A DNA stretch of 64,000 bases, from positions 1-64,000 of the forward strand of contig NZ_FMYQ01000035.1 in NCBI RefSeq assembly GCF_900096975.1. Direction: 5' to 3'. Positions 63,257-64,000 of this stretch are shown one piece after another (positions within the stretch are counted from its first letter, which is position 1; the number at the start of each line of letters is the position of its first letter). The stretch comes from Paraburkholderia lycopersici. GTDB lineage: Bacteria > Pseudomonadota > Gammaproteobacteria > Burkholderiales > Burkholderiaceae. The notes under the pieces were generated by a model that had not been told where the DNA came from, did no database searches, and saw nothing but the letters and a program-made list of their open reading frames with translations. Position numbers and translations under genes: made by a program.

Positions 63257-63517
63257 ATGAGAATCGAATTTACAGGCCGCCGTCACGCCGTGGCGGCGGC
63301 GCGCGTCGCGTTCGAAGCCCAGGTCGACGACCAGCCGGTATGGTGCAGCGTATCGCTCGATGCGCTGAACGATCGCTTCGGCAACACCGGCACCTCGGCG
63401 CATGCGCTGTTGAGCGCATTCGAGGCAAACCGCCCCGGCATCGAGCAGGCGGCGCGGCGCGCGCTGCAGAAAAACGGAGGCCGGTCGGTAGAGCTCGAGA
63501 CGCGCGATCTCGAGTGA
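63257..63517 (+). CDS. DUF1488-like small protein
   Basis: 86 residues. MRIEFTGRRHAVAAARVAFEAQVDDQPVWCSVSLDALNDRFG and a helical C-terminus match DUF1488, a soluble family of unknown function frequent in Burkholderiales. The start at 63257 follows GAGGACCGAG. An upstream in-frame ATG (63227) is less likely. Confidence 0.75.
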   Translation: MRIEFTGRRHAVAAARVAFEAQVDDQPVWCSVSLDALNDRFGNTGTSAHALLSAFEANRPGIEQAARRALQKNGGRSVELETRDLE

Positions 63518-64000
63518 TCGAGATGCGTCGTGGTGTCCGGTTCGCTGGAATCGCTCGAATCGCTGCGCGACTCGGTCGCGGCTTTGCTCAGGGCGCAACG
63601 ATATGCCACGGACGTGGCCGGCACGCTCGACGAGTCGCACCGCGCACGCCGCGCCCCGGCTACCCGGCGGGTTGCAGCCTGCGGCCGGGCCGCTGCCTGT
63701 CCTGTTCTTCCCGATTGCGCAGGCGGCACAACCTGGTCGCGCGGCACGACCTCAACGAGACCATGGAGTGCTTCACGAACGACTCGATCGCGCCATAAAC
63801 GTCGCGTAAGTCATCGTCATGACAGCCCCGGTATCCATAACCACGGGCATCCGTACGGACTCGCGCCGTTCAATTCGGGTACGCTGTCGGCTAATCTCTT
63901 TTGCGTCCGCGTCCAGCGCCACCCTTCGTGCGCGTCGCTTTTCCCTTGAAGCGCTGGCGCGGAACGCACGCTACGAACAGCCCAGCCGTGACGGAGAGGA
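63518..64000. other. Right edge, no supported gene
   Basis: A frame from 63530 opens with MVSGSLESLESLRDSVAALL but loses coding character after about 50 residues. Nothing else is convincing before the window ends. Confidence 0.3.

Overview
The window is high-GC DNA from a member of the Burkholderiales, most likely Burkholderia, Paraburkholderia or Caballeronia. The grounds are an rRNA-operon leader of Burkholderia type at the left edge, an intracellular polyhydroxyalkanoate depolymerase, a liv-type ABC operon, a SufU/SufT-containing suf operon, and strong GC-biased third positions that create many long antisense open frames. No phage, insertion sequence, CRISPR array or tRNA was seen.

Layout. 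1-240: leader and promoter of an rRNA operon transcribed leftward out of the window. 240-5400: a decayed EAL-domain gene, a small secreted protein, a cupin, phaZ and a GST-like gene. 5866-16782: a conserved island of circularly permuted ATP-grasp, alpha-E, transglutaminase-like and zinc-peptidase-like proteins, probably making or trimming an unknown peptide. 17174-21042: a small protein, an MFS exporter, a diguanylate cyclase and a lipoprotein. 21145-27813: livKHMGF followed by an acyl-CoA synthetase and a MaoC hydratase, which looks like uptake plus CoA activation of a carboxylic acid.

28036-44747 is the most interesting part: a self-contained secretion system. It holds five small precursors (four on the + strand at 30.7-33.3 kb, one at 44.4-44.7 kb), each with a gapless 26-residue double-glycine-type leader. 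It also encodes an exporter with two cyclic-nucleotide-binding domains, a C39 leader peptidase and an ABC transporter in one chain, plus an HlyD-like adaptor, a TolC-like outer-membrane lipoprotein, a parvulin-type foldase, an LRAT-fold protein, a Ser/Thr kinase, a PP2C phosphatase, a double-FHA membrane protein and a sigma-54 activator. Four sigma-54 promoters (-24/-12) can be read by eye, three in front of peptide genes and one in front of the LRAT gene. Matching TGTyG-N9-CrACr palindromes lie about 143-157 bp upstream of them. This suggests a sigma-54-switched, phosphorylation-tuned system that exports Asn/Gln-rich small proteins.

44977-54688: two tandem DUF4399-like proteins, an FGE/SUMF1-like protein, a periplasmic molybdenum hydroxylase with its [2Fe-2S] subunit and a diheme cytochrome c, a phospholipase-D-like protein, a broken MFS gene and a secreted phosphoesterase. 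54959-62586: an SDR dehydrogenase, a small membrane protein and the operon sufBCDSU-sufT-Rieske ferredoxin. 62927-64000: two small proteins and an apparently gene-free right edge.

All functions are inferred from motifs read by eye. No database search was run. Start codons are chosen from Shine-Dalgarno spacing, overlaps and family habit.
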